Positions 36,103 to 46,053 are shown, counted from the stretch's first letter. The stretch: DNA of 64,000 nt from Fibrobacter sp. (GCA_024398845.1 JAKSIM010000006.1:1-64000), one strand, 5' to 3'. Numbers and translations are program-made. The notes: generated by a model not told the origin, from the letters alone.

Positions 36103-37118
36103 TAAAGAATCTTCCCTATGAACGATAACAAAGGCAAAACAAACGGCAATTTTTTGTACACGTAACCCAGCGACTTTGCAAATGCGTAAGAGCGGATAAT
36201 GTCTGCGCCAAGCAGGCCGGCATGCTTTGTTTGGTAAAGGAATTCTTCTTTCGCATGCGCAATCACGTCATCGTAGTATTCGTTAATCGAGATTGTCTTG
36301 TCTGCATTGACCGTCACCGGAATTTCTTTGAGGTCCGTATAAAAGCTCTTGCGAAGAATTTTCGGGAGGAATACATTCATGCTTTCGGGAACCTTGCGAC
36401 CACGCGTATCAATAATGCGGGAACCAAAGAAGTGAAGAACCTTTCCCTTAGGGAGGAATTCCCTGCCGTAGGCAAGTTGGCAATTCCATTCACCGGAAGC
36501 CTTCTTTGTGATGTAGCCAAACTTAAAGTTCGTCTCGGCGAGACTCGCCATATCGTACGGGAAATCCTTGGACACGCAATAGAGCCAGAGTTCATGCCAC
36601 GTTTCAAAGAACTTGTGAGCTTCCGGCGTATCGGCGGCAAACATCACGCCCCCGTTAAAGATTTCGTCATTTAGAATCGGCGAGAATCCCATGCGTTTGG
36701 CATTGTTCAGAACCTTTTTGCGATTGATGGCCTTGGAGAGATTCGTGTGAAAATCAAGCACAGCGTAAATACCACCGCGCCATTCTTCGGGAATACTCAA
36801 GTCACCCACAATCGCGATGTCGGAATCCATATACAAAAAATCGCCCTCAATGACGTTACGCATAACCGTTTTAAGATAACGCGAACGAAGCATCGGCGTA
36901 AACTTTTCATCAAGCGTCAAAACCTTGAATTCATCCACCGCATCCTTCAGAGCAGAGCGTTTCCCGGTAAGAGTCGCGGCCGTCTTGTCGTCGGTCAAAA
37001 GCGTCACAAAGGCGCCCGGATTGTGTACGCGCAAAGAGGCGATGGCGACGAGCGTCTGCTCGCAAAAGAAATCCTTCGGGGAACTCGTCAAAACAAATAG
37101 GTACTTGACAGATGGCAT
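36102..37118 (-). CDS. GT-A glycosyltransferase, GT8-like
   Basis: Protein of 338 residues. It has a nucleotide-diphospho-sugar fold: YLFVLTSSPKDFFCEQTLVA at the N-terminus, the metal-binding DxD in FLYMDSDIAIVGDL (near residue 96) and FNGGVMFAADTPEAH (near 154), which is typical of GT8. The final 40 residues include a hydrophobic segment (LPFVLPLLSFIGKIL) that may touch the membrane. It is the fourth gene of the glycan operon. Confidence 0.8.
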   Translation of the reverse strand: MPSVKYLFVLTSSPKDFFCEQTLVAIASLRVHNPGAFVTLLTDDKTAATLTGKRSALKDAVDEFKVLTLDEKFTPMLRSRYLKTVMRNVIEGDFLYMDSDIAIVGDLSIPEEWRGGIYAVLDFHTNLSKAINRKKVLNNAKRMGFSPILNDEIFNGGVMFAADTPEAHKFFETWHELWLYCVSKDFPYDMASLAETNFKFGYITKKASGEWNCQLAYGREFLPKGKVLHFFGSRIIDTRGRKVPESMNVFLPKILRKSFYTDLKEIPVTVNADKTISINEYYDDVIAHAKEEFLYQTKHAGLLGADIIRSYAFAKSLGYVYKKLPFVLPLLSFIGKIL

Positions 37119-37127
37119 ACATTAACC

Positions 37128-37937
37128 TCAAATCGTTATAGGGTCCTTGCCTTCGTATTCCTTTAGGCGGTCTTCTATGGTACCACGGGGGGCATTCTTC
37201 AAAAAACGAACAATTCGCTGCATTAGAGGGCGCCAACTTCCATTAGTCACATGAACGGCAAATGGCTTTTTCTTGGAAGGATTCAAACTGGGGAGAAAAA
37301 CATCTCCAGAGTAAATCGTCACCCCATCTTCTAGATTCTGCATTTCGTTCTTATACCGGAAACCATACTTCTGCGCCGCATGAGCATAAACATGGGGCGA
37401 AATGTTCTGAATATTCAATTGACCATCGGGCAAAATGAACTTTTGAGTTTCGTAATATTCCATGCAACTCTTGACAAAAGAATGATTGGGTTCAGCCCCA
37501 AAAATCGCAGCCTGCAACGCCATGCCAGGAATTATAATTTGATTCGGATCCTTCTTTGTACCATCCTCATTCAGGAATTTCCAAGAACGATTTTTCTTAA
37601 AGTGAGAAGTATACTCCACATTCGTAAAGTAACGATTGTTCAAGAACGGATCGAAGTTCTGAAACATAAACACATCGGTATCGCAGTATATGCCACCTTC
37701 ATGATATACCGCATACAACCTGATGTAGTCGCTAATAAAAGCCCACTTAGAAACGCTGGCCGCCTCACGCAGATAAGGAACGCTCTCAATAATGTCTTTG
37801 CATTTTTCCATTCCCCAATTGACAATTTCATAGTCGGGACATTGGCGTTTCCAGCTATCGACACAAAGTTGCGAAAGCGGAGGAAGAGGCGCGTTATTTT
37901 TGGAAAACCAAATAAGGTGTAACTTTTTAGGAATCAT
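37128..37937 (-). CDS. GT32-family glycosyltransferase (DXD sugar-binding)
   Basis: Protein of 269 residues. The opening IPKKLHLIWFSKNNAPLPP and the motif SDYIRLYAVYHEGGIYCDTD (near residue 69) are typical of GT32 / Gly_transf_sug capsular enzymes, and DTD is the metal-binding site. It sits 35 nt past the flippase stop. A TAAATTTG box lies 4 nt before its ATG, so it may also be transcribed from its own promoter within the operon. Confidence 0.92.
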   Translation of the reverse strand: MIPKKLHLIWFSKNNAPLPPLSQLCVDSWKRQCPDYEIVNWGMEKCKDIIESVPYLREAASVSKWAFISDYIRLYAVYHEGGIYCDTDVFMFQNFDPFLNNRYFTNVEYTSHFKKNRSWKFLNEDGTKKDPNQIIIPGMALQAAIFGAEPNHSFVKSCMEYYETQKFILPDGQLNIQNISPHVYAHAAQKYGFRYKNEMQNLEDGVTIYSGDVFLPSLNPSKKKPFAVHVTNGSWRPLMQRIVRFLKNAPRGTIEDRLKEYEGKDPITI

Positions 37938-37941
37938 TTCA

Positions 37942-37949
37942 CAAATTTA
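37942..37949 (-). promoter_or_regulatory. TAAATTTG box inside the glycan operon
   Basis: Minus-strand TAAATTTG (37949-37942), 4 nt before the GT32 ATG and with no ribosome-binding site. It is a candidate internal leaderless promoter. Confidence 0.45.
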
Positions 37950-37972
37950 GAAATAACTCCCAAAGTAAGAGT

Positions 37973-39433
37973 CTATTCCAAATTTTTTGGAGGCTTTTCT
38001 GCCGCCCTCTTCACCAACAGATAAACCAAAGCTGATGCGGAAGACGCAAATATCACTATTTTCAGCCACAACTCCGGATTAAACACGGTATTCAGCAAAA
38101 TGAACAAGACAAGCAGGGCAACAGACCAAGCCAATTGAACAAACAGTCCACGGCGATAGGGCCATAACTTGTGGCGGATTAATTCCACGTTCATCCAAAT
38201 TCCTTGGAAAATCTGGAAACTCAAAGTAGAAAGCGCAGCCCCCACCAAGCCGAACATGGGAATCAAAAGCAGGTTCAGCGTCACCGCCAAAATCAGGGAA
38301 TACACGTTCAATTTCAAAAGGAACTTGCTCTTGCCCATACCGTTCAGAATCATTCCCGTAAAGCAGAAGGAGCCATCGAACAACCCAGCAAATAGCAGAA
38401 TTCCCAAGACTTCGGGATTCTGTACAAATTCCTTACCAGCAAGCATTAAGGTCTCTTCGGGGAACAAGACAATAAAAAAGCCAATGCCAATCTGAATAGT
38501 CGAAATCAGTGAAACGCAATAGGAATACACATGAGGCAGGTTGCGTTTCATCTTCTCGGGTTCCATGCCGGCAACCACGGGGAACAAAATAGAATTGAAG
38601 TTCTGCCTTACAGTCTTAATAGCGTTGGATATAGTCACCATGATGGCGTATACGCCAGCGTTTTCGGGGCCAAGCAGCACAAGAACCATCCACAAGTCCG
38701 CTCTCAAGAGGAACGCCACAACAAATTCCGAAAATCCTATGGGCAACGAAAAAGAAAGCAGAGCCTTAGGAATCTTGGTTTCAGTTATCCACTTCAATCC
38801 CGGGAACTGCCTTGGCATAATAAAAACATAAAGAATGACAGCAATCATATTTGCTGCAAACAAACCCATCGGCAAAGAAAGAGCCTTATCATCCGTCACA
38901 AAGAAAATTACCAAAGCAATCAAGGGAGCAAAGGTAAATACAGCAAAATCATTGATAAAAATTCGATACTGCGGTTTTCTGTTCCCCTCGGACGCACCTG
39001 CAAAAATCAGGTTAAACACCCAAGGTATAATGGACACAATATAAAAGATTATTTCTTGGGGAGAAAGGGACTCAAGGCCAGAAAAAACCGTGTAGGAACC
39101 AGTCAAGGCCATCACGGCAATTACAGAAAAAACAATTATTGCAAAAATCAGGCCCCACCGTAAAGATTCGGCAATACCTTCAAACCAGAGGCGACCATGA
39201 AGTTTGTTCTGAGGTACATACCAGGTAAGGCCTTTATCTAGGCCTAGTACCGCAGCACGACTCATCATGGCAACCCAAAGTTGGGTAGAAATATAAATGC
39301 CAAAGGCCTCCTTTCCAAAATAGCGGGCCACAACAAAATTAAGGGCAGGGCCAGACACCTTCAGCACAGCGCCAAAGATGTTCAGCAACGAACTTCGCAA
39401 AAGAAATTTTTGATCGTTTTCAATAGAAGACAT
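37973..39433 (-). CDS. Wzx-type polysaccharide flippase
   Basis: Protein of 486 residues with about 14 hydrophobic helices, for example ALNLLLIPMFGLVGAALSTL and LFVQLAWSVALLVLFILLN. It has the MATE/MVF-like layout of lipid-linked oligosaccharide flippases (LLRSSLLNIFGAVLKVSGPA at the start). It should move the undecaprenyl-linked repeat made by the neighbouring glycosyltransferases to the periplasm. No Wzy polymerase or Wzz regulator is visible in the locus. The start overlaps the GT2 stop (TAATG). Confidence 0.9.
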   Translation of the reverse strand: MSSIENDQKFLLRSSLLNIFGAVLKVSGPALNFVVARYFGKEAFGIYISTQLWVAMMSRAAVLGLDKGLTWYVPQNKLHGRLWFEGIAESLRWGLIFAIIVFSVIAVMALTGSYTVFSGLESLSPQEIIFYIVSIIPWVFNLIFAGASEGNRKPQYRIFINDFAVFTFAPLIALVIFFVTDDKALSLPMGLFAANMIAVILYVFIMPRQFPGLKWITETKIPKALLSFSLPIGFSEFVVAFLLRADLWMVLVLLGPENAGVYAIMVTISNAIKTVRQNFNSILFPVVAGMEPEKMKRNLPHVYSYCVSLISTIQIGIGFFIVLFPEETLMLAGKEFVQNPEVLGILLFAGLFDGSFCFTGMILNGMGKSKFLLKLNVYSLILAVTLNLLLIPMFGLVGAALSTLSFQIFQGIWMNVELIRHKLWPYRRGLFVQLAWSVALLVLFILLNTVFNPELWLKIVIFASSASALVYLLVKRAAEKPPKNLE

Positions 39434-40308
39434 TAACGACCCTTTTCAATATCCTGCAAAATGTCCAATAACACTTCAGATGATTTTAAATAGTGGGTAT
39501 AGAAAAATATCTGTTTTTTGCGAGAGCCCTTACATACAGAATTAGTAGATGCATTTTCCATGTGGTAAATTTTTAAAGCAGGATTATACACCATCAGCAT
39601 TCCGTCACGAAGCATCTGGGCAAAAAGGATATCCTCTTCCTGGTATAGGAACGTATTGGGATTCAAACCTTCATACCGAGCCACAAAAACAGGCGAGAAA
39701 ACCAGACAGCAACCATGCAGTTCCACGTTTTCCTGACGTCGGTCATTGGCAGGCTGCGAAACATGGGGACCAGGTCCCAGACGATCCGCAATAAAGGAAT
39801 ACAAGGTATCAAAGAACCCCAAATGCAAAATATTGCGCATTCGACGACGACGCCAGCGAGCCCGCTTTTTCTGGAGTTCCGCAACAGTCATTAACGAACT
39901 CTTTACAGGATTGGGGTTAAGCCCATTGGGGCAATGAATTTCAGGCCCCAGAACGGCAAAGTGACTCTGATTGAATTCGTCTTCGATTACCTTGCAAAAA
40001 TCATCCTGAATCAAATAGGTATCGTTATTCATCATTACGATAAAATCGCATGACTTTTCACGTTTTAAATACTGAAAGCCGACATTATTCCCTCTGGCAA
40101 AACCAACATTCTCCTTGTTCAAGATAACCGACACATGCTCTTTTCCAGCAAAAATCCGCTGTATTTCGGGGCCGGACTTGTTTGGGGAACAATTGTCAAC
40201 AACAACAATTTCAAAATTTTCGGCATCCACCCTTTCAAGGATTGAAGCCACGCATTTTTCGGTTTCAGCAACCACATTGTAATGAAGAATGACGAAACCA
40301 AATCGCAT
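39433..40308 (-). CDS. GT2-family glycosyltransferase (rhamnosyltransferase-like)
   Basis: Protein of 291 residues and first gene of the minus-strand glycan operon. The GT-A fold signature is clear: FGFVILHYNVVAETEKCVAS, IVVVDNCSPNKSG (first Asp, near residue 36), MMNNDTYL (DxD equivalent, near 95) and LYQEEDILFAQMLRDG (near 225). It resembles WbbL-type rhamnosyltransferases, although the sugar is not certain. Confidence 0.92.
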   Translation of the reverse strand: MRFGFVILHYNVVAETEKCVASILERVDAENFEIVVVDNCSPNKSGPEIQRIFAGKEHVSVILNKENVGFARGNNVGFQYLKREKSCDFIVMMNNDTYLIQDDFCKVIEDEFNQSHFAVLGPEIHCPNGLNPNPVKSSLMTVAELQKKRARWRRRRMRNILHLGFFDTLYSFIADRLGPGPHVSQPANDRRQENVELHGCCLVFSPVFVARYEGLNPNTFLYQEEDILFAQMLRDGMLMVYNPALKIYHMENASTNSVCKGSRKKQIFFYTHYLKSSEVLLDILQDIEKGR

Positions 40309-40407
40309 GAATACCCTAATTGTTGAATTAAATTAAAAACCACGACAAAGTTAAGATTTTTTTTACCCCTAACGAGGTAAAATTCCATTTTCTTTCCCAT
40401 CTTTTAC

Positions 40408-40416
40408 TACATTTTG
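40408..40416 (+). promoter_or_regulatory. TACATTTTG box before the START-like gene
   Basis: TACATTTTG (40408-40416) ends 5 nt before the ATG at 40422 with no ribosome-binding site. The 40309-40421 gap between this divergent pair holds nothing else I can support. Confidence 0.5.
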
Positions 40417-40421
40417 TGTAT

Positions 40422-40916
40422 ATGGTTCAGTTTAGTCAGACTTCATGGCAAGAATATTCCCTCGCAAACCTGCTGGGAACACTCAATTATGCGCCCATGA
40501 AGTTGACAATCGGCACAACACCTGTGCTGTACTACACTCTCCCGCAATCTCTAGAAAAGGGCGATTTAATTAAGTACACCCTTATGGTGGGCTTTAAAAA
40601 GATAACCTGGACAGGTTGTATCGCCGCAGTAAACGGCTATTCCATTACAGTCCGTCTGGGAAGTGGTCCCTTCCGCGGTTTTAACGCGAAACACGAATTT
40701 GAATCCGACGGAAGCCTTACCCGCTGTTACGATGAATTTTCTTTCCAGGGATTCCAGAATATCTCCGAAGACTTGTTTGCAGACATTATATCCAAGGCCG
40801 GTCTTGTATATGCTATCGCCAGCCGCAAGGAAACGCAAAGCCTTATAACCGCCCTCGCCGACAAAAAGCAGACCCAGGCCATCAGCGCACTGGATCAATC
40901 CGCTACCGCAGGTTAA
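40422..40916 (+). CDS. START/SRPBCC-like small protein
   Basis: Protein of 164 residues from the ATG at 40422; a GTG two codons upstream overlaps the promoter box. The alternation of strands and a long C-terminal helix (WTGCIAAVNGYSITVRLGSG, then FADIISKAGLVYAIASRKET) is typical of ligand-binding SRPBCC (polyketide-cyclase-like) proteins. In context it precedes a UbiD decarboxylase gene by 21 nt, so a role in quinone synthesis or binding is plausible but unproven. Confidence 0.65.
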   Translation: MVQFSQTSWQEYSLANLLGTLNYAPMKLTIGTTPVLYYTLPQSLEKGDLIKYTLMVGFKKITWTGCIAAVNGYSITVRLGSGPFRGFNAKHEFESDGSLTRCYDEFSFQGFQNISEDLFADIISKAGLVYAIASRKETQSLITALADKKQTQAISALDQSATAG

Positions 40917-40937
40917 AGCCAACCGGGTGGAGGCTCC

Positions 40938-42800
40938 ATGTACAATTCTCTTGAACAGGCTCTGCTGGACTTAGAAAAAGCAGGCATGCTTAAACGTATC
41001 CACGAGGAAGTGGATACGTATCTGGAGATGGCCGAAATTGCACGCGAAGCTTTTGACAACAACGGTCCTGCGCTCCTGTTCGAAAAAGTCAAGGGAAGCA
41101 AGTTTCAGGCCGCCGCCAACATATTCGGTTCACGCGAGCGCATTGAATTTTTATTCCGCGATACGTTAAAGTCTACGCAGGCCGCCGTCCAGTTCAAATC
41201 AAATCCAGTTGAATTCTTCAAGAGGTTCAACCCCGCTGAACTGACACGAGCCGCCTTTGCGGGAATGCGCGCCCTCCCCAAGAAGAGCGGAAGCATACGT
41301 GACTTTGAGGAATGCACCCTCGCTGACCTGCCGCAAATTGTGAGTTGGCCCGAAGATGGCGGGGCCTTCATCACGCTCCCGCAGGTGGCCACACGCCCAA
41401 GCGAAAACGCAGGAATCTTGCAGACCAATGTCGGCATGTACCGTGTGCAAATTTCGGGCAACGATTACCAGAAGGCCGAAGGCGTGTTCTGCGGCGAATG
41501 CGGGCTCCACTACCAAATCAAGCGCGACATCGCTCGCCACCACCAGAAAGCGATTGACGAAGGCCGCCCTCTCAAGGTGAGCATCTTTATTGGAGGCGCT
41601 CCGGCCCATACCATCGCTGCAGTCATGCCCATGCCCGAGAATCTCTCGGAACTCGTTTTTGCAGGCATGCTCGGCGGAAGGCGATTCCGTTACTTTATTC
41701 ATGATGGCTACGTTATTTCGAGCGACGCTGATTTTTGCATTCTAGGCGAAATGGCAAGCGACTTGAAACCCGAAGGACCTTTCGGCGACCACGTGGGGTA
41801 CTATTCCGGCAAGCACCCGTTCCCTTACCTCAATGTGAAAAAGGTCCTCTGCAAAAAAGGAGCCATTTACCCGTTTACCGTCGTAGGGCGCCCACCCAAA
41901 GAAGACACGCTCTTTGGAGAATTCATCCATGAGATTACGCGGCCCATGGTTCCCGCCTCCATCCCCGGCGTACACGCCGTACACGCCGTCGATGCCGCCG
42001 GAGTACACCCGCTTTGCCTCGCCCTCGGAAGTGAGCGATTCCGCCCGTACGCCTCCCCCGCCGAACGCGAACCCATGGAACTTTTAAAAACGGCAAACGC
42101 ACTGCTCGGTTTTAACCAAGTTTCGCTCAGCAAATACCTGATGCTTGCCGCCAAAGAAGATTGCCCGAACTTAAATGTCAACGATATTCCAGCCTTCTTT
42201 ACGCACCTCTTGGAGCGCGTCGATTTCAAGCGCGACCTGCATTTTCAAACGTCCACAACTATCGACACGCTAGACTATACGGGAACATCGCTCAATCACG
42301 GTTCTAAACTCGTAATGGTCGCCGCAGGAGCCAAGCGCCGCGAACTTCGCAAATTTGCAAGTGATTTAAATTCGCTACAGCTTCCGGCCAATTTCACAAA
42401 CGCACGTATTGCCATGTCTGGCGTTATCGCCATTCAATGGATCGGAAGCGACGTGAACTCAGGAATTAACGAACTGCGCGAAGCACTCGCCCGCTGGGAA
42501 TTCCACGAAAATTACCCATGGGTAAGCATCGTAGACGACACATCCACCATCAATTTAGAAGCCAATGACTGCCAGAGTCTCAATGACTTTTTATGGATGA
42601 CCTTTACGCGTTCCAATCCGGCACAAGACATTTATGGCGTAAACGAGCACTTTATAGACAAGCATTGGGCCATTGACGCCCCCATGATTGTTGACGCACG
42701 CATTAAGCCGCGCCATCAAAAAGTTTTGAGCGTTTCTACGCAAGTCAAAACACGCGCCAAGCAAATCTTGCAAAAAGCAGGTATCGGGAGGAGCGCCTAA
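40938..42800 (+). CDS. UbiD-family decarboxylase (prenylated-FMN enzyme)
   Basis: Protein of 620 residues, longer than E. coli UbiD by about 120. The N-terminal LEKAGMLKRIHEEVDTYLEM is typical. MYRVQISGNDYQ (near residue 160) and EGPFGDHVGYYSG (near 278) hold the prFMN- and metal-binding residues and the catalytic acid. In anaerobes such enzymes act in menaquinone synthesis (naphthoate or hydroxybenzoate decarboxylation). The matching UbiX prenyltransferase is not in the window. Its stop overlaps the ATG of the next gene. Confidence 0.9.
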   Translation: MYNSLEQALLDLEKAGMLKRIHEEVDTYLEMAEIAREAFDNNGPALLFEKVKGSKFQAAANIFGSRERIEFLFRDTLKSTQAAVQFKSNPVEFFKRFNPAELTRAAFAGMRALPKKSGSIRDFEECTLADLPQIVSWPEDGGAFITLPQVATRPSENAGILQTNVGMYRVQISGNDYQKAEGVFCGECGLHYQIKRDIARHHQKAIDEGRPLKVSIFIGGAPAHTIAAVMPMPENLSELVFAGMLGGRRFRYFIHDGYVISSDADFCILGEMASDLKPEGPFGDHVGYYSGKHPFPYLNVKKVLCKKGAIYPFTVVGRPPKEDTLFGEFIHEITRPMVPASIPGVHAVHAVDAAGVHPLCLALGSERFRPYASPAEREPMELLKTANALLGFNQVSLSKYLMLAAKEDCPNLNVNDIPAFFTHLLERVDFKRDLHFQTSTTIDTLDYTGTSLNHGSKLVMVAAGAKRRELRKFASDLNSLQLPANFTNARIAMSGVIAIQWIGSDVNSGINELREALARWEFHENYPWVSIVDDTSTINLEANDCQSLNDFLWMTFTRSNPAQDIYGVNEHFIDKHWAIDAPMIVDARIKPRHQKVLSVSTQVKTRAKQILQKAGIGRSA

Positions 42801-44449
42801 TGCGATTTACCTACGCCGGAGTCTGTTCAAAATTATTAACGGCCATTTTATTTATGGCCATTTCGGGTGCATTCGCAAGCGAAAGCGCTCCAAGCATCGA
42901 AAGCCACTGCGGCACCATGCATGCCGTTCAAGCGCACGCTAAGAACAAAGGAAAAAACATCGTTGCAAGAACCTACCCAGGGCAATGCAAAGTAGAAGAC
43001 TACTACGATTCTGTCTACACGCGCAAAACAGATCACTTTGAAATATTCTACACCCTCAAAGGCGTGCATGCAACCACAAAAGCATTCGTTGACAGCGTTG
43101 CCACCGATATGGAAATGGCTTGGAATTTTCACGTCAACAAAATGGGCATGAAAAATCCAATTGCCACAACCCAAACTTACCATTACCAAAAACCAATTGA
43201 GCCGGGGCTTTACCCCATTGAAATCGTCGATTTAAACAATGTTCGAAATTCCGACATCGTTGGTACTGACGGCTGTACAAGCGGTTGCTTTGGAATTACG
43301 CATCCCACCGACAACAGCGACCCGCAGAAAACTCAAATTTTTTTGGACAACGATTTTTACTTCGTCCCTACATACAACATAAAATATGGCAACATAAGCA
43401 TCAACGGCAAAAATTGCACATACCCGGAACCTTCAGCGCCTCTTATTAGCTACGACCGAGACTACACAAAAAAATGGGGTCTCGGAATTCGCGTCACGGC
43501 ATTCCATGAATTGTATCACGCCGTACAACTACGCTACATGGATTTCAGGGTTCATTGGTCATTTTGGTTTGAAGCCTCCGCCTCGGGCGTCGAAGAAATC
43601 ACAGCTCCAGATATTGACGACTACATTTCTCATATAAGCCAAATCTTTTACACTCCAGGATTCCCTCTGGATCAAATGGAAGATTCCTACGCCATGGGAA
43701 TTCTATACCTTTACTTGTACAATCATTACGATAAACATTTTGACAAAAAAATTTGGGAGGGATTCGCTAAAAATCCCAATACCGATTTCAAGGAACAACT
43801 ATCAAATCTATTCAAATCCAAAAATTTATCGGCAGACAGTATCTTTCACGATTTCATCACTCGACTTGCATTTTCGGGAAGCCGCAGCAATGCAGTTGAT
43901 TCGTCTTATTGGATATGCAAAGATCAGCCTCAATGGCCCAGCGCTAGATTCTTCACAAATGAAGCCACCAGCCCAAAAATTGAGCCATTCTCTTATTACT
44001 ATTACAGCGGCATTGACATGGATTTGTCCCATTACATAGGGAAAGCCAGCGTCATTCAGTATCATCACGACAAAGCCTCTATTAAACCTATTGTCAATAC
44101 CGCAAGCCTCGACACCATTCAAAGTCAAGTAAACTCCTACGATTCCCTCGTATGGGTTTTTAGCAGGTTTGAAGCATCACAGCCCATCCCCGCAGAAGTT
44201 CGCGATTCCACATTTAAAGCATACCCCACGCCCTGGCGCAGCGGAAATCTATGTTTTTCACCACTTCCGTTAGACAAAGACTTCATTGAAATTCGCACTC
44301 GTCGCGGAGACCTTGTGATGCGCGAACCATACACAACCGCAACGCATTGCATTGACGAAGCTACCGTAAAATCAAATATGCGACCGGGGCTTTACCGATT
44401 CCGTGCAGGTACAAAAGGCAAGACCAAAGATATTCTGATTATATACTGA
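42800..44449 (+). CDS. Exported zinc metalloprotease-like protein
   Basis: Protein of 549 residues. Signal peptide at residues 1-26 (LLTAILFMAISGAFA). The zinc motif HELYH is in TAFHELYHAVQLRYMDF (near residue 237) with a downstream Glu in FWFEASASGVEEI (near 258), the gluzincin arrangement. Cysteine pairs (DGCTSGCFG) suggest disulphides. The last 90 residues (SGNLCFSPLPLDKDFIEIRT, GLYRFRAGTKGKTKDILIIY) look like a beta-sandwich sorting or carbohydrate-binding tail. Substrate unknown. It is coupled to ubiD by TAATG, an odd pairing. Confidence 0.8.
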   Translation: MRFTYAGVCSKLLTAILFMAISGAFASESAPSIESHCGTMHAVQAHAKNKGKNIVARTYPGQCKVEDYYDSVYTRKTDHFEIFYTLKGVHATTKAFVDSVATDMEMAWNFHVNKMGMKNPIATTQTYHYQKPIEPGLYPIEIVDLNNVRNSDIVGTDGCTSGCFGITHPTDNSDPQKTQIFLDNDFYFVPTYNIKYGNISINGKNCTYPEPSAPLISYDRDYTKKWGLGIRVTAFHELYHAVQLRYMDFRVHWSFWFEASASGVEEITAPDIDDYISHISQIFYTPGFPLDQMEDSYAMGILYLYLYNHYDKHFDKKIWEGFAKNPNTDFKEQLSNLFKSKNLSADSIFHDFITRLAFSGSRSNAVDSSYWICKDQPQWPSARFFTNEATSPKIEPFSYYYYSGIDMDLSHYIGKASVIQYHHDKASIKPIVNTASLDTIQSQVNSYDSLVWVFSRFEASQPIPAEVRDSTFKAYPTPWRSGNLCFSPLPLDKDFIEIRTRRGDLVMREPYTTATHCIDEATVKSNMRPGLYRFRAGTKGKTKDILIIY

Positions 44450-44463
44450 TTTAAGCCGGTATA

Positions 44464-46053
44464 TTACAGCAGTTCGCCAATCCAGGGGAACAAATTATTT
44501 TTCTTTTCGAGGACTTCCAACAAACGTGAATCTAGTTGCGAGGCTGTTGCAGCCGCATAAAGAGCGCACACGTTTTCGTAATGTCCGTTTTGACGAGCAC
44601 GGGCATATTCCGCAGCAGACTTGTTGTGAATCATAAACGCCCAGTCCGACGCCTGGAACAGCACTAATTCGCGGGCCATTTGTGCCAAAAAACGTTTTTG
44701 CAAACGGCCACGAGAAGAATCTGCAACTTTATTTACGCGACACTGCAAATCGTCCAACATTCTGCGCATGCGGAAGAACAGCGGGTAAGCCCAGCTCACT
44801 TCATCGTTCATCCAGACCTCGCCAAAGCCGCCTTCACCCCACGAAGAGAAAATCGGACTGTGGATATCGGGATCGGCAGACGAATGCATCGTTGATTCCA
44901 GCGAAGCCATTTCGACCACATTGGAACTCGCCGCGCGTTCGAACATACGTTCAATAAACACAGGACCTTCAAACCACCAGTGCCCAAACAGTTCCGCATC
45001 GTACGGGCAAAGAATCGAGACCTTGTTGCCTTCCATTTTCGGAAGCAATTCCGAGACGGTCGCTTCACGATTTGCCACAAACAGGCGGGCATGATCTTCA
45101 ACCAGGCGAAGTGCGTTCCACGGACGGTAAATCTGCTTATCCTCGCTTCCCGTGATGCGACAATACTTGAGACCCGTTTCAATGGGAGTATCGCCAGCCA
45201 TAAAGTAATCGCCCAAGTATTCTCGTTCGCGCTCGTGCGCAATATCCCTAAAGAATTCGCGATATTCAGGATGTCCGGGGTAACCCGTTTTGCGGCTCCA
45301 CACTTCCATGGAACTGCTCTGCTCGCGCCCCATGCAGAAAAGTCCCGCAGGAGTCATTATGGGAGTAAACACTCCATACTTGGGAGCGGGTCTTGCCAGC
45401 AAAACGCCATGAGTTTCCAAGAAAAAATACTCAAAGCCAAATTCTGCAAGAATAAAATCCAGGCCTTCAAAATAACCGCATTCGGGAAGCCACAAGCCTT
45501 TAGGTTTGCGCCCAAAGGCCTTTTCAAAAGCACGTACAGTCACACCCAGCTGCAAGCGAATGGCAGCAACGTCCGACTGGTACGCCGGTAAAAACGGGTG
45601 TGTGCCAACACAAGTGAGAAGTGTAAGCTTACCGCGGTCTTCCAGCAACTTAAGCGTTGGAACAATTTCGCACTTGCAGGAATTTTCCCAAGTATCAATC
45701 AAAGCCACTTGGCGACGGTAATAAAAATCAACGAGGTCGCTGCAGGCAACATCCGACGCAACCCGAACCTTTTCTTTTTCGAGCAGTTCCAATTGTTTAT
45801 GTAAATGACGGGTGAACTTGCCAAGCAAAACCTCGTCGGTCAGCATGGAAAGCAACACCGCCGATACACTTAAATTGAGCGTTCCGGGGACACCGCGTTC
45901 ATCCAAGCGCCTAAGCGCCTGGACAAGCGGCAAGTAAGTCTCCGCCATTGCCTCAAAAAACCAGTTCTCTTCCAAGAACCGGTCATAATCGGGCTCGCGC
46001 ACAAAAGGCAAGTGCGCATGCAACAGCAAATGAATCTTACCAGGTGCGCTCAT
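44464..46053 (-). CDS. GH57 1,4-alpha-glucan branching enzyme
   Basis: Protein of 529 residues. The GH57 catalytic fold opens with HLLLHAHLPFVREP. The nucleophile is Glu191 in GLWLPECGYFEG and the acid/base is Asp352 in YDAELFGHWWFEGP. The C-terminal helical domain (WMNDEVSWAYPLFFRMRRML) is the DUF1957-type region of bacterial and archaeal branching enzymes. It should add alpha-1,6 branches to glycogen, which Fibrobacter stores. It lies 9 nt downstream of the DUF4912 gene, a pairing seen in other bacteria. Confidence 0.93.
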   Translation of the reverse strand: MSAPGKIHLLLHAHLPFVREPDYDRFLEENWFFEAMAETYLPLVQALRRLDERGVPGTLNLSVSAVLLSMLTDEVLLGKFTRHLHKQLELLEKEKVRVASDVACSDLVDFYYRRQVALIDTWENSCKCEIVPTLKLLEDRGKLTLLTCVGTHPFLPAYQSDVAAIRLQLGVTVRAFEKAFGRKPKGLWLPECGYFEGLDFILAEFGFEYFFLETHGVLLARPAPKYGVFTPIMTPAGLFCMGREQSSSMEVWSRKTGYPGHPEYREFFRDIAHEREREYLGDYFMAGDTPIETGLKYCRITGSEDKQIYRPWNALRLVEDHARLFVANREATVSELLPKMEGNKVSILCPYDAELFGHWWFEGPVFIERMFERAASSNVVEMASLESTMHSSADPDIHSPIFSSWGEGGFGEVWMNDEVSWAYPLFFRMRRMLDDLQCRVNKVADSSRGRLQKRFLAQMARELVLFQASDWAFMIHNKSAAEYARARQNGHYENVCALYAAATASQLDSRLLEVLEKKNNLFPWIGELL

